A stretch of 64,000 nucleotides of DNA from Pogonophryne albipinna (GCA_028583405.1 JAPTMU010000163.1:202996-266995); one strand, 5' to 3'. Positions 27,901 through 40,735 are shown, counted from the stretch's first letter. The notes: generated from the sequence alone by a model not told the origin. Numbers and translations are program-made.

Positions 27901-28473
27901 CTCGACGCTCGGCGTAACCTTGGCGCGCTGCCACTCCAACATCCAATCCCAGAGCTTGAAGATTCATCACGAGGTTTGTCGCAAAGCGGACAGGCGTCGT
28001 CACAACAATAGCTGGGGATTGTGGGTAGTGTAGTCTCTTTGGCGCTCCACATTTCAGAGAAAACAAGTTGTTTCTCAGAATTGAAGGGGAAAAACACAAA
28101 AGCATTGAACACAATTTAAACCTATCAATGTCGTTTAATTAACAAAGGTAATCTGGTGTTTTTGAGTTGATGAGTAGTGCAGATATCACTGTCAAATCAA
28201 TCGACAGTGAGGAGAATACTTACTTCCGGGTGTACAATTCTCCGTTATCCAATGGGAATGGACGCTCACATTGCCTTTAAGAGCCGCCAACACAAACGGG
28301 TGCGGTGCTTCCATGAGCGTCAAATACCGCCGCCGATGGGAATACATTGCGATCAGTTGAAAGCTCTTTGCGTCCGTTTATGAAGCTGAAGGAGCCTCGG
28401 CGCGTCCCAACTGCACGCCACGGGACCCTGACCAAGCGTCGCTCCTGGACGTTCAGGGAGTGAGAGTGTGTTG
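24992..28473. mobile_element. Long-TIR transposable element (3482 bp) with 7-bp target duplication
   Basis: Tips are perfectly inverted (CAACACACTCTCACTCCCT at the left, its reverse complement ending at 28473). The TIR arms run about 500 bp (24992-25515 and about 27950-28473) and remain highly similar; a 68-codon frame in each arm is identical at 62 of 68 residues. It is flanked by GACTGAG at 24985-24991 and 28474-28480. The uninterrupted target occurs at 40628-40634. No transposase seen inside, so non-autonomous. Superfamily unknown. Confidence 0.85.
27198..28050 (+). repeat. Paralog of the window-start repeat (unbroken by LINE)
   Basis: Matches 1-225 plus 1872-2460 with the junction at about 27413 (gttggcacttgacaatcacc), giving an empty site for the LINE at 226-1871. 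It overlaps the right half of the long-TIR element, so the window start probably holds a remnant of a related element. Confidence 0.75.
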
Positions 28474-28480
28474 GACTGAG

Positions 28481-28580
28481 AGGCTCAGGTGAGCTAAAGG
28501 ACTCTCTGAGTGTTTAGATAGTTCACTTTAGTCTAAGTTATCTCAGTGGGTCTCAAACGGTTTGGTCACGAATTATTATT
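28481..28580 (+). repeat. Right half of duplicated segment (paralog at 40635-40735)
   Basis: aggctcaggtgagctaaagg through ctcaaacggtttggtcac matches 40635-40725 almost exactly, then the two diverge. Confidence 0.85.
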
Positions 28581-28594
28581 AGTTACATACATAC

Positions 28595-29120
28595 AAACAT
28601 ACATTATTGTACTCTGGAGGGGAGTTTGACAGGGTATTACTCCAAAAGTACACGATAAAAGTACTTGATTGTACTTGTGGCAGTAGTCCAAGTAGTACTC
28701 TGTCCAGCAGTACCACTCTCACTGAGAACTTATGGCAAAAAAAATCATTTTATCTCTCATCAAAGATGGCAGAAAACATACATTATTGTACTCTGGAGGG
28801 GAGTTTGATAGGGTATTTCTCAAAAAGTACACAGTAAAAGTACTTGATTGTACTTGTGGTAGTAGTCTAACAAGTACTGAGTCCAACAGTATCACTTTTA
28901 TTAAGAATGTATTGCTAAAAATCATTTTATCTCATCAAATATAGCAGAAGTGGCATGATTTTGTTCTCAGGAGGGGAATTTGAGAGTATTACCCAGAAAA
29001 AAGACAGTCAAAGTACTTCATTTTATTGTTGGTAGCAGTCAAAGTAGGACTGAGTCAAACAGTGTTAGTTTTTTTAAGAATTTATGGTTAAAATAATTTG
29101 TATCGCATGAAGCAGAAAAA
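28595..29120 (+). repeat. Three diverged tandem copies of a roughly 175-bp unit
   Basis: Units begin near 28597, 28775 and 28950. Shared words: attattgtactctggagggg and agtacttgattgtacttgtg. The third copy is the most diverged. Related by AGTACTT content to the MITE arrays at 6.6 and 59 kb. Confidence 0.75.
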
Positions 29121-30860
29121 ACACGCATTGTTTTACTCTTGCGTTAGTGCCGCTTCTCAGCGATTACCGTAAAGGCGCTATTAATCGCGCACTCAAAAAT
29201 GAAGAACTGCTCATTTGACCAAGCAAATTTGAGAGACGGCTGAGATGACAGCAGTAAAATTCCACTGTAGCGCCCGGTACCAAATGGGAAACCCCACATG
29301 TTTGAGCACCCTCTATGAAACGTGAACAGCACCCCCAAAAGAAAATCTCTGGCCCGTCACTGTAAACTAAGCCCCGAATGTTTCCAGGTCCAGGAAACGC
29401 CCCTGTCGACTAACCAGGAAATACACATTTCGATCGTTTCTTCTGTCGTTTACATACATAAGTGAGAGAAGATAAGATGAACCTTTACATCTGTTGGTAT
29501 ATTTGGCTCCATAGGAACACTTTGATGCACATTCACGACCAGTGTGTGAGGTTGTGGTTGCGATGCCGATATCCGGACGCGCACAGCGAGGACTACAAAA
29601 AGACACTTGAGGTGATGGGGATGTCTGTTCAAAACATTGCAAACTAGAATAAATCATTTAAACCAGTTATTTTTGCCAGACTTATTACTGTACATCGTTC
29701 TTAATGTGATACCAAGTCCATCTGAGACCCGTGTACACCTTCAGACAGCCTACAAGTGAAGCACACGTTGTTTACTCACAGTTTGACAGCAGCGTGGAGA
29801 AGTCTTCAGCTGTGGAGCTGATCCTCTCAGGTAAACTGTGGTCCGACTTCTGTGGCTATCTACCAGCGATCATTTTTCATATTAAAGACTACACACACAT
29901 TTATCCCTTATAACTTTGCAGCACTTATCCAGATAAGATGTGACCGTTAACTTGGTTTGCGTCAGTTTCCCCTGCTGTCGCAGTTGGCTGTTTTACGACG
30001 GCGAGATCTTATCCGCGAAACGAGGCTTTCACTTAGGGACCATCAACAAATGACTTTTCAATTACACAGGAACGATGTTCCTTTTAATAAATCGACAGCT
30101 TCCCGATCGTGTGAATGTGAAACAAATCCACTATAGATCATACGTTTGTTGAACACACCTCTCTTTATTGTATTTTAATACTTTAAATATGTTTTATTAG
30201 TATTATGTGTGGTAATATTAGCATATTGCTTCAATAACTTCCAGGTCATGTGACCTAATCACTCAAAATCACTTTCTGAATTGAATACTTGTCTGTACAC
30301 AATGGAAACAGCTCTTTATATCGGATTATAGTACTTCATCTATTTAATATTAATATTTGTATGGAAAATTCAGGGTGTTTTCTATTTCCCTCGACAAAAA
30401 TGCAATGGGATTTCTCCATAGGATTTAGGAAAATAGTTTGAAATAAGGTCTGTGGAAAATGAACCCGTTTGATAAATGCACGTTTTGTTAATCTCCACAT
30501 GTCTACTTTGATCATGTTCTAATCATAAATCTAACGTCCAGAAGCTAAATGCTAACGTGATGCTATAAACGAACTACAGCGAGTCCAGCAGCACGACTTC
30601 AACGTCACGCCAACTTCAGATCCATATTCAAACACACAGATTCTAAATGGTACGAGTTGAAGCGTTTGTTTGAACACTTTGCAGGAGGCAGGGACTTGCT
30701 TTCAAGCAGAACAGAAACTAACTTAGAGGAGTGTTCACGTGTTCAGCGGACAAAACGTGGCGTATCATATGCACGCAAAATCGGACTTCTGTGTATCTAT
30801 TGCACGCATTTCCAATGTGTAAAGTCGTGTCATTTGTACGCAGACTGAAGAGAGTGGGTT
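29121..30860. other. No gene recognised
   Basis: Several 60-95 codon frames on both strands overlap and lack domains. No exon with convincing borders was found. Confidence 0.4.
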
Positions 30861-30867
30861 GGTATTA

Positions 30868-31130
30868 CAGTAAGTAACTACATTTACAGTAACAGTGTAA
30901 AAATGAAACACAGTAACTTCCAAGTGCTGTATTTGTGTTTAAGTTAATAGTATTTCTAACTATAAAATAAAACACTGCCATTTAAAAAGTACTGTATTTG
31001 AGTTTAAGTTAATAGTGTTTCAACTGTAAAATAGAAACTGTAATGCTATCATTTTAAGTTACAGTATCAGTATCGTAACTGTAAAACAAATTCTTTATTA
31101 TAGTATACTTCATGTCATGCTGGTAATTTA
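30868..31130. repeat. Imperfect tandem repeat / MITE-like, ACAGTAA-rich
   Basis: Two diverged copies of a roughly 80-bp unit containing gtttaagttaatagt, with ACAGTAA words at the start and TACTGTA-type words throughout. The CAGTGTAAAAA-like tip resembles a common fish MITE also seen at 35310-35390. Confidence 0.5.
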
Positions 31131-31509
31131 CAGATTACCAGACATTCTTGACACATTTTAAAGCTCACTAATAACTGCAGGGAGACAGCAAACAATACAT
31201 TTTAACAATGTATTCTTAATTGTTGAACGGTATCAAGAACATGTATTTTCTTGTGCTAAATGTGTGAGCATGCCATGGCTACCATAGCCTTCCATTGCAT
31301 ATCCCATGTACAATTATCTTCCATGTCTTATAAACTGTGCTAAACTGACCAACAGCTGCAATTCCTACACTTATTACATATTTTCATCCATAAAACAATG
31401 GATATTAATATCCAAAAACATGGAGATTGCATTTTTAAAAACAGTAGCGATAACGAATCAACCCAAAAAATATGAAGCCATTTCTTCTGCCAAGCCATTT
31501 TAGAGACGC

Positions 31510-32000
31510 GCTGTAGTGGAAAAGGTGTCGCAAACTGGAGAACCCAAATGCACGACCCAGAGACACAGTCTTGAATGTAACAACAATTTTCTTTTTAATG
31601 TCAATGAACAGAAAATCCCTAACTAAGCAAAAAGAGAACTTAAGATAAACTTAAGTCTACAAAAATAACAAAAGAACAAAACCTGACAAGACTGGAAACG
31701 ATCCTCTCTTTGCTGAGGCCTGGCACGACCATCCATGGAAACAAACAAGACGAACTGATACAGGACAGAGGGAGACAGGACCGTTTGAACACGAGGTGAG
31801 TGGGAACAGGTGGAAACCATCAGGGGCGGGGCAGACGCTGACGATGGCGGGAAAACACACAAAGGGAGGAAGTAACAGGGCCTGAAATGAGAGACAAGAG
31901 GTAAGTACAAAATGAAACAGGAAATGGAAAACGAGACACGACATGAAACACAGAACTTAACTAAAGATGAATGACATGAATAGACAGACCTGACATGACG
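31510..32000 (-). repeat. Probable interspersed repeat, minus orientation
   Basis: Minus strand is C/T-rich with TTCCTGTTT, TCTTGTC and similar words; the plus edge near 31530 reads gcaaactggagaacccaaat. Similar in style to the insertion at 61902-62317. Family not identified. Confidence 0.4.
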
Positions 32001-32278
32001 TGAAATAACATGAGAACCTGACTAAACATGAAATGACAGATATAATACATAAACATCAAAAGGCACTGTTTGGCAAATACATTATCACTATTCTTAGATA
32101 ATACACAATATTTGAAAACACTTTGAATACAGGAGGGCATTCTGCATGTCCACACTCAAATCTAATGTTTGCAAAATTTCTGTGAATTTTAAAATGAATG
32201 CAGGAATGGACCCTGTACTGAACTAACAAACCTTACACGTGTAACCCCTAGATTTCACCGGGTCCGTCTGCGCCGCGG

Positions 32279-32760
32279 CGTTCACAGCGTTCACAGCGAT
32301 CACAGCGATCACAGTGTTCACAGCGTTCACAGCGATCACAGTGTTCACAGCGTTCACAGCGATCACAGCGTTCACAGCGTTCACAGCGATCACAGCGTTC
32401 ACAGCGATCACAGTGTTCACAGCGTTCACAGCGATCACAGTGTTCACAGCGTTCACAGCGATCACAGCGTTCACAGCGTTCACAGCGATCACAGTGTTCA
32501 CAGCGATCACAGCGTTCACAGCGTTCACAGCGTTCACAGCGATCACAGTGTTCACAGCGATCACAGCGTTCACAGCGTTCACAGCGTTCACAGCGATCAC
32601 AGTGTTCACAGCGATCACAGCGTTCACAGCGTTCACAGCGATCACAGTGTTCACAGCGATCACAGCGTTCACAGCGTTCACAGCGATCACAGCGATCACA
32701 GCGTTCACAGCGATCACAGCGATCACAGCGATCACAGCGATCACAGCGTTCACAGCGACT
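32279..32760. repeat. 9-bp minisatellite (about 53 units)
   Basis: Units alternate between TTCACAGCG, ATCACAGCG and TTCACAGTG. Because the unit is three codons long, both strands stay open across the array; these frames are artefacts. Confidence 0.95.
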
Positions 32761-32802
32761 CTAGTCAATGGGTGCTCTTCCATCAGACGCACCGAGTTAG
32801 TG

Positions 32803-32886
32803 TCCCAGAAGCGTCTCAGAAGCGTCTCAGAAGCGTCCCAGAAGCGTCCCAGAAGCGTCCCAGAAGCGTCCCAGAAGCATCCCAAA
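32803..32886. repeat. 12-bp tandem repeat
   Basis: About seven copies of cagaagcgtctc / cagaagcgtccc, 45 bp after the 9-bp array. Confidence 0.9.
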
Positions 32887-33615
32887 ACCGGCTATTCTCG
32901 TCTACTAGAATAGACGCGAGCCTGAATCGAGGCGAGCCGCAGCTCATCTCAAACAAGCCTATTTTTTCTGTTCACCGTTTTTGTCCCTATAGTTTGTCGT
33001 TCGTTTTTGTTTATTAAATATTGTCAGACTAAATTACTTCGGTGTGGACTTTGTTTGAAAACGCGTCACAGCCTATAGCCAAGCTTAGCCTCTCGGCGAC
33101 TCAAACTGGACTGGGAATTGAGCCGCCACAATAATAATAATAATAACAATAATAACAATTATGATTATTACCTTACTTTTGTCTATTTGTATTACTCTGT
33201 GTTTTTAAGGCCCAATGCCAAGACACATTCTTTGTATGCTTGCATTGGCTAATGAAACAGATGCTGTGGTATTGTAATCTCTGAAGGAGACTCATTTTGG
33301 TCACTATTTCCATAAAACAAAAACAAATAAACAAAAAAAAAGCTTCTATATATTGGGCCGTGAAAGTGCTCTCTGAAACTATACGCCTGGGATGGCTTGT
33401 GACCATGAAATGAGAAAATGAAAACTTTGCCGTAGAGGTACACCAAATACATTGTGGGAAAGGTCTTGACCTGGAGAGTAACATATGTCAGTATGAAGAT
33501 TCCACATGGCTCCTGCTTTGAAATACTGACCTTTGAACCTTGACCTCGGTGCATGTTTGAAGGCTTATAATTAAGCAACAAAAGGGACTACAGACATGGG
33601 ACTTACTGTTATATA

Positions 33616-34520
33616 CCTCATTCACACCAACGGTGTTTCAGGGCCGGTTCGGAGCTGGAGCTTGAAAAGCACCGGGTTTTCCTCTTCACACCGCAGCGGA
33701 GCAGCCTCTTAGCTCCGGAATCCGGTTCGTTTCAAGCACCAAAAAATTGTCCGGCCAGAGCAAAAGCACCGCATGCGTCACGCTTACGTCGAGGCGGGGG
33801 CAGGGGCAGGGGCAGGGGCAGGGGCAGGGGCAGGGGCAGGGGCAGGGGCAACTCCTGAACAACAACAGAAAGCCCGCGTTTTATCCAGTTTGTACACAAC
33901 GATGGAGAAACTTAACCAGAGTTTCAGTGTTTCTGCCATAGAGTGTATAGGCCTATATAAAGGTTTCTGCTCATGGTGAAGCAACGTGTCTGCGTGTTAA
34001 GGTGGAACCTGAGCATTCACGTTGATCACCTCTCATTATAACTCATTATAAATCTATAAATATTAAACTTTACTTCACGTGTTCATTTGAGAACAGCTGT
34101 TACATACCTGGGTGAAGGTTACAGTTCATTTAAATGAAAGATACAACGTTACTCCACACTCATGGTTCAGTCCACCTTAAGAAATAAGACCGACCTCGGA
34201 AGCGGTTGTGTTTTAAAAAAAAACTTTATTTACACGAGTACACTTTTTTATAAGAATAAAACTAAACCACAGAAATGACTCCGGAAAAGCTGCAGATCGA
34301 GCCATAAGAAATGAATGCAACTGATTTCATCCGCGCGGTTTGGCTTTATGAAGCAGGCACGCAAACGCTTACGTCATGACGCAAACGATGACGCAACGAC
34401 GCATTACCAGTCGGACTCTGGGCGGTGTGAAAAGAGCCAGAGCTAAACCGAAGAACTGGTTCTGAACCTGAAAAGCTCTCGCACGGAGCTTGAACCGGAG
34501 CTTCGTTGGTGTGAATGAGG
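33616..34520. mobile_element. TA-flanked DNA element with 17-bp perfect TIRs
   Basis: CCTCATTCACACCAACG at 33616-33632 and its reverse complement at 34504-34520, both flanked by TA; the similarity continues imperfectly inward. It carries a (GGGGCA)n run at 33796-33850. Non-autonomous; a TA duplication fits Tc1/mariner or ISL2EU-like elements. Confidence 0.75.
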
Positions 34521-34995
34521 TAATAGAGAGCTCTTGACCTCAGCTATCATGTGAGTATAGTCAAAACTGGGGGCACTGTCACATTTGGGTCAAATATGGT
34601 TAAAATGTATTTTCACCCACCACAATTTGATATTTGAAATCTGATTACACAAATGTGTTTACCATCCCCTTAAACCCTCTGTGTATTCTTAATTCAGTAT
34701 TTATAACTTCTAATTTTAGGAAAAACACTAATATATTTAAAAACTACAATTCCCTAGAGCCACGCTATGCAGCTTGTTACAAATCAGCACCACAGTTGTA
34801 GATCTTCCGGTTTTCAAAGACATAGGATCTTAAAAATATATATCTACTAAGTATATAACATATCTAGTATAGCAACACTAGTAATTACACTGCATCAAGA
34901 TTATTTATATTAAGAAAAAGCTGTTGGTTTATTTAAGATATTTTGGATATTTTAGCTATTCTAGAAATGGGTTTTTTCGGTTGGTTCTTTATTTT

Positions 34996-35215
34996 TTGGA
35001 TACTGTGAATATCTACAGTACATTGTTGGATACTGTGAATATCTACAGTACATTGATGGATACTGTGAATATCTACAGTACATTGTTGGATACTGTGAAT
35101 ATCTACAGTACATTGATGGATACTGTGAATATCTACAGTACATTGATGGATACTGTGAATATCTACAGTACATTGTTGGTTACTGTGAATATCTACAGTA
35201 CATTGATGGTTACTG
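34996..35215. repeat. 30-bp tandem repeat with hairpin units
   Basis: About seven copies of tactgtgaatatctacagta plus 10 bp (cattgatgga or cattgttgga). Each unit carries inverted TACTGT/ACAGTA and could fold. Adjacent 35310-35390 (ctgtggatttcacagccatt, acagtgtag) is a MITE end with similar words, suggesting the array grew from that MITE. Confidence 0.85.
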
Positions 35216-35399
35216 AGATTGTATACAGTTGGGACGTTACTACTGATATTTTTAAAGTAACTCCAGAGGTACTGTAATTTTTGGTTGGAAACACGGTATT
35301 ATACTCTAAAATAGTATACAGTAATTTACTGTGCACAAACACTGTAAATAACTGTGGATTTCACAGCCATTTTTTACAGTGTAGTATTCAATTCAGAAA

Positions 35400-37190
35400 G
35401 TGATTAATAGGTTGTTAAATGTTAAGAAGCCGTGAGACACAGTTTTGTGAAAAACCCCGTGCGGGGGCTTAACAGGTTAACAAACTATGAATGTGTCATC
35501 CCCCTTAACGGAAAGAAACTCAGCTCACTGACGATATGAACCATTTTGACCTAAACGGAACACAAGTCCAACTCCAAGCCTCTGAATTAGCACTAAGCGC
35601 ATAACTCACGGTAGCGATATGTTATACTTCATGCTATCTGGATCTACGGATGGAAATGAGCTCAAAGCTAAAATCCGGCATGTTTACGTTTTAAAGCATT
35701 ATTTGTTTTAAATGTTCATCAACATGCATTGTCCCTCTTCAAATAAACGATTAAATGAAAATAAAACCGGCACAAACTAGATATCATATGAAAGCCACGT
35801 TTCCACAGATTCCATTGGTATAAGTATCATCACTGTACGACCAAAACTCACATCAGCGAAAGCCAGGAAAGACAACACACAACTTCACTTTACCGGGCCA
35901 AAACCGCAAATACGTCTTACCTTTGCTGTTTTCGGATCAAACGTTGTGTTCAAGGGCAATACGACACATATAAACACTGCTGAAGGTTCATCCAATGTCT
36001 CTGTGTCACTTTGAAATGATTACTGTTAATCCATCATAACATTTATGGCAATAAGCCTAGTTTTCATATAGAGTGTAACGGAGCTTCCGGTTCTGGGCAA
36101 GCTGCGTGCGCTTCACTCTCACTCCTCAATGGAAATGTTTAGATGGATTTAGGAGCTTCCCCTCGATTCTATTGGCTCTAACGGTTACAAAGTGGTTAAT
36201 CACCAAAATTGACCAATGGGTTCCAGAGATACGGCAAATACACCCAAATGTACCCAGAGGTGAGTCCGCCTGGACCTACTTTTTCTAAACCTCTCTAAAA
36301 AGGTCAAATTTCACTTCTTTTGCATCAATTTTGATACAGGGTACTTATTATATGTTATAATTTGGATTCCTAAAGCTTTTTGGCTACTGTCGCATCATTC
36401 AAGGGAAAGCATAATTTACATTTTTTTACTATGTTCAATCTGAATTTAATTTAAAATTTAAAAAATCTATATTGATTCTGACACTTCTACAGCCAACTCA
36501 CAGGTGTATCATTGCTTTAAGAAAAAATATTATTCATTTACCCCTTATAGAAGTGAAGATATAGTCATTTGTTCTGGGAATGTCATTTTCGAGCCTGAGG
36601 CCTGAAAAACAGGCTCGGGACTTAACAAGTTAACAAACAGTATGTTGCTCTTTCTCACGTGTAGACCACACATTGTAACCTTCATGTAAATCCAGGGGCG
36701 GCGGGCGCTCTAGGCTAGGGAAGGCAAAGCCTTCACTGCATCCTTGTAAAATAAAAATATAATGTATAATGGTGTCTTTGACATTAGCGCTGCTATGCAG
36801 CCACATGTGCCCTGTATTACGAAGCCAGTTCAACAGAACCTGGATATGTTTGAGTTATCTTAACTAACCCTAACAAACGAGATCTCGCTAAGCGGTCCGA
36901 CGACGCTGGTTATCAACTCGATAAATCGACCCAGGGTTTCTCTGTCCGGCTGAGAGTTCTATCTCACACAGGCTCCGCCCTCTACTGGACTCTATGGGTA
37001 CAGTGGGAGGAGCCCCGATGGATAATGCCCTGTCGTATTACAACATCGACCCACCACACTGCCCCTTACCGGCCTTTGGATAACAGCCACAGCACCCCAA
37101 CTTCCTATCATCCGGTTTTGACCGTGGAGAAGTCGGGGCCGCAGCTTACTTGGCTGGGTAGAGCCTAATTGGTCTGAATAAGCCCCTAAC
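35400..37190. other. No gene recognised
   Basis: Frames at 36106, 36630 and 36992 have no domain. The phrase caggctcgggacttaacaag near 36608 parallels gtgcgggggcttaacaggtt near 35460, hinting at a shared repeat family between 35.4 and 36.6 kb. Confidence 0.35.
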
Positions 37191-37439
37191 TCCACCCTGC
37201 AGGTGCCAGCGCAAGTGACTATACACTGCGCACTACGTTTCCCAGGTCCCTAAAGAGCATGGGGAGAACGTAAGTGCACCATGTCCCCCACACTCATACA
37301 CGCTAACCTTGTGTAGAGTCTTCCAGCCCTGTATGGGGCTTACTGCGCACCATGTTTCCCGGGTCCCTAAGGAGCATGGGAAAACATAAGTGCATTATGT
37401 CCAGGGGGGGGCAGATACAGCCTACTGACCCACAGCCCC

Positions 37440-38790
37440 TCCCCTTCACCAGTCATGTGTTGCCTCTGCAAGCACAGACGATGAAAATGAGCCAGACATG
37501 TCCAAGAGATAACACTTTATGAATGGGCCTGGCTTAGACCAAGACACCGCCGTGCATATGTCCTCCACACAAGGGGTGGAGACATGCACCACTGGGCGCA
37601 GTCTCCTGACCCCCTGCAAAAAACGCGCCATAAGCGTTTGACTAAAAGCTGACCTGCCACCAAATCCCTCATGGCAGGATGAGATGGCTGCTGCATACAC
37701 CTTAATTGTGGAATAGGACAGAATAGAGCCCAACGTACAGGATAGAGGCTTTAGACTCCTTTCTTCACACCACCGCTGGAATCCCAACCACTTCGTCCTG
37801 TGGTGGATCCTGCTCTTGCTGCCTGGATAGTCTGAATAACCTTGTCAGACAGTCCACCCCGTCTCAGCCAGAGTGGACAACGCCCCTATTGCACCTGCTT
37901 CCTGAGACAACGCCCCCCAGACCTGAGGAACCGTCCAGGACTGGCCCACCATCATCTGTGTCACCTCTGCGTACCACGGCACCAAGCGGCGACCTGGGGC
38001 TACCAGGATGACTGACAATCGTCCTCGTCTCACTCTCCCCAGGAGGGGGAGAATGAGACGCAGCGGTGGAAAGGCGTAGAGCAGCTTTCTTGGCCATGGC
38101 TCGTGTGCAAACGTGCCCACCCCCAAAAGTGGATTGTCTTGCCGAGCCAGGGAAAACCATAGGGTACAGTGGCTGTTGCGCTGGTTGGCGAACAGGTCCA
38201 CCTCCGCTTTCCCGAACTGCACCCAGATCTGCTTCACCATCTCCGGGTGAAGCTTCCATTCGTCTGGCAGGGGCCCGCCTCTCGACATGAGGTCGGCCCC
38301 CCTGTTCTCCCGGATGTGGAGGGCCTTCAGAGACAACACATTCTCTGAGTCCCACAACCACAGGTTCTCCGCTGAGCTCAACAAGGCGGCGGAGCGGACT
38401 CCGCCCTGCCTGTTGATGTACGCCACTGTGGTGCAGTTGTCGCTGCTCACCAGCACATGTTTGCCCTGTAGTAAGAGTTTGATCTAGAAGGTTGATGTGC
38501 CGAGTCTGTCAGAGGCCAGCCACCACCTAAAGCTGTCTCTAGGCATGTCCCCCCCATCCTGTCGCGGATGCATCTGTGAACACCGTGATGTAGGAGGTCA
38601 CTCGCCCCAGTGGAGTTCCCCTCCGCAGATGCTTTGGGGACCCCCAGTATCGGAGGTTGCCCTCCACTGAGGGGGGGGATGGTCGCCAGATGTTGTTTGT
38701 GCCTCTTGGGATCCAAACGAAGGCCGGCAAACCACCTCTACAAGCGACGCATATGCAGTAACCTCAGCGGTACCACGAGGTGAGCAGCCG
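37440..38790 (-). mobile_element. DIRS-type retrotransposon remnant (RNase H and tyrosine recombinase parts)
   Basis: Minus strand. 38730-38450 holds the RNase H start (VFTDASATGWGG). 38456-37845 continues with TTVAYINRQGGVRS, REN-GADLMSRGG, EVDLFANQRNSHC and WPRKLLYAFPP, all typical of fish DIRS. 37787-37446 has the start of a tyrosine-recombinase region (STIKVYAAAISSCHEGFGG). Frames are broken between parts. The RT upstream of 38800 is missing, cut by another repeat. No split direct repeats located. Confidence 0.8.
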
Positions 38791-38799
38791 CCATGAGAC

Positions 38800-39080
38800 C
38801 ATAGACTGTATATATAAATGGACGTAGTGTCTGTGACGTCACCCATAGGATTCTGCAGAAATGCCGAGAAGCCTAAAGTAGGTGGTGTCGGCCACTAACA
38901 GCTCGACAGTGATGTCAGACTCTAACTCCCGCCTGCTCCAAATAAGGGCAAAGAGGTGGGACCTGCTGCCACCGAGCTGGAAGTTCCAGAGCTAGCTGAG
39001 GCTACCAAACTAAGCTAACATGCTCAGCAGTGCGGCTCTGTAATGCTAGCCGGCTAACCTACGTCTGTTGCTCCCGGTCT
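38800..39080 (+). repeat. Interspersed repeat
   Basis: Starts with agactgtatatataaatgga, gtgtctgtgacgtcaccc, a phrase I recall as a frequent fish interspersed repeat. It truncates the DIRS element. Confidence 0.45.
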
Positions 39081-39522
39081 GCACATTTTACGTTGCTTAA
39101 GGTAAGTTAACATGAAACTATTCAGCAAAACCTTCAATAATAATCTAAGGTATTGAGTTTTGGGATAATACTTGCATACAAATCTTAAAATGCCTTCAGG
39201 TTTCTAAAATATACATTTTGTGGTAAATTCAACAGTGGATCCAGCAAAGATTCAATTATGTGCATGATTTTAGTTATTGTTTTTTTGCTCTTACTTAATT
39301 ATACTTTTGATAAATTCAATTCAAGCTTAGTTAAATGTGATGGTAGCTAGTTAGTGCTCTTACCTGTGTGCCGCCTCCACAACCAGACTGTATTAAAACT
39401 CTTAAGTACCAGTTCTATCTACTTCACTTTAAACAATTAAAAAGACAATATCAACTAAATGTATTGAAATAACAATCTTCATTTTAGGTGCCTCTTCTTC
39501 TTTTAAATTAAAGGCTGTAAAA

Positions 39523-39606
39523 GTGCTCATTTCCTTCACCTCCGCCTACCTGTGTGAGTGCGGGTTTTCCGCATTGACTTTGATCAAAAGCAAGTACCGG
39601 TCAAGC
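39523..39606 (+). pseudogene. hAT transposase C-terminal fragment
   Basis: Plus frame: TSAYLCECGFSALTLIKSKY, the hATC dimerisation-domain signature of ZBED5-like hAT transposases. Only about 28 codons remain; at 39607 an unrelated repeat (ggggtggcatggggtggcaa) begins. Confidence 0.65.
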
Positions 39607-40159
39607 AGGGGCGGATCTACCGGGGTGGCATGGGGTGGCAACTGCCACCCTAAAAATAGCCTTGCCACCCCAGCTGCCGCCCCAGTTGGCAGCTTTGTTT
39701 TGAAAGAAAAGTTGTGGCTCATCGGACATTTATGAGAGAAAGTCTCTAATGTCCGAGTGCAAGTGAATGCAGCACAAGACACGAGCCTTGTACCCCTCCC
39801 CCGGCCCTGGCGCGAGCGTAGAAATGTGATTGCCGGCGATTTCATTTGAACGGGACGGCGCATTCGGACCCAAGTAGACGGAAGGAATGAGGTGCGGTTT
39901 ACAATGACAGAGAAGAGCCCGTCAGTGGGGCTGCACTCAGCGTCGAATCAAAACGCACCAAAGCTTTGATCTTAATCAGTCTGTGAGGCGTTCTGCTGAT
40001 CAAGATCATGGGCGCGGGAAGGGGGGTGCTGAGGGCGCTGCAGCACCCACTAGCGGCAGACAGGGGGTGACGGTTATTGCTGCTCCCGCTGTGCATAATC
40101 TGTGTGATATGTAGCCAATAACTTCCACATTGTTGGTAAAATAATATTTTGGCCTGCCC

Positions 40160-40735
<576 letters not shown>

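Noticed and set aside
27729..28114. 127- and 114-codon minus frames
   Set aside because: Overlapping frames in a repeat copied at the window start where the frames are broken; no domain.
32223..32913. 220-codon minus and 199-codon plus frames (IAVNAV and FTAITV repeats)
   Set aside because: Both strands are open across a 9-bp repeat; not coding.
33784..33984. Possible Gly/Ala-rich protein over (GGGGCA)n
   Set aside because: The frame depends on the hexanucleotide repeat; no domain, and it lies inside a TIR-bounded element.
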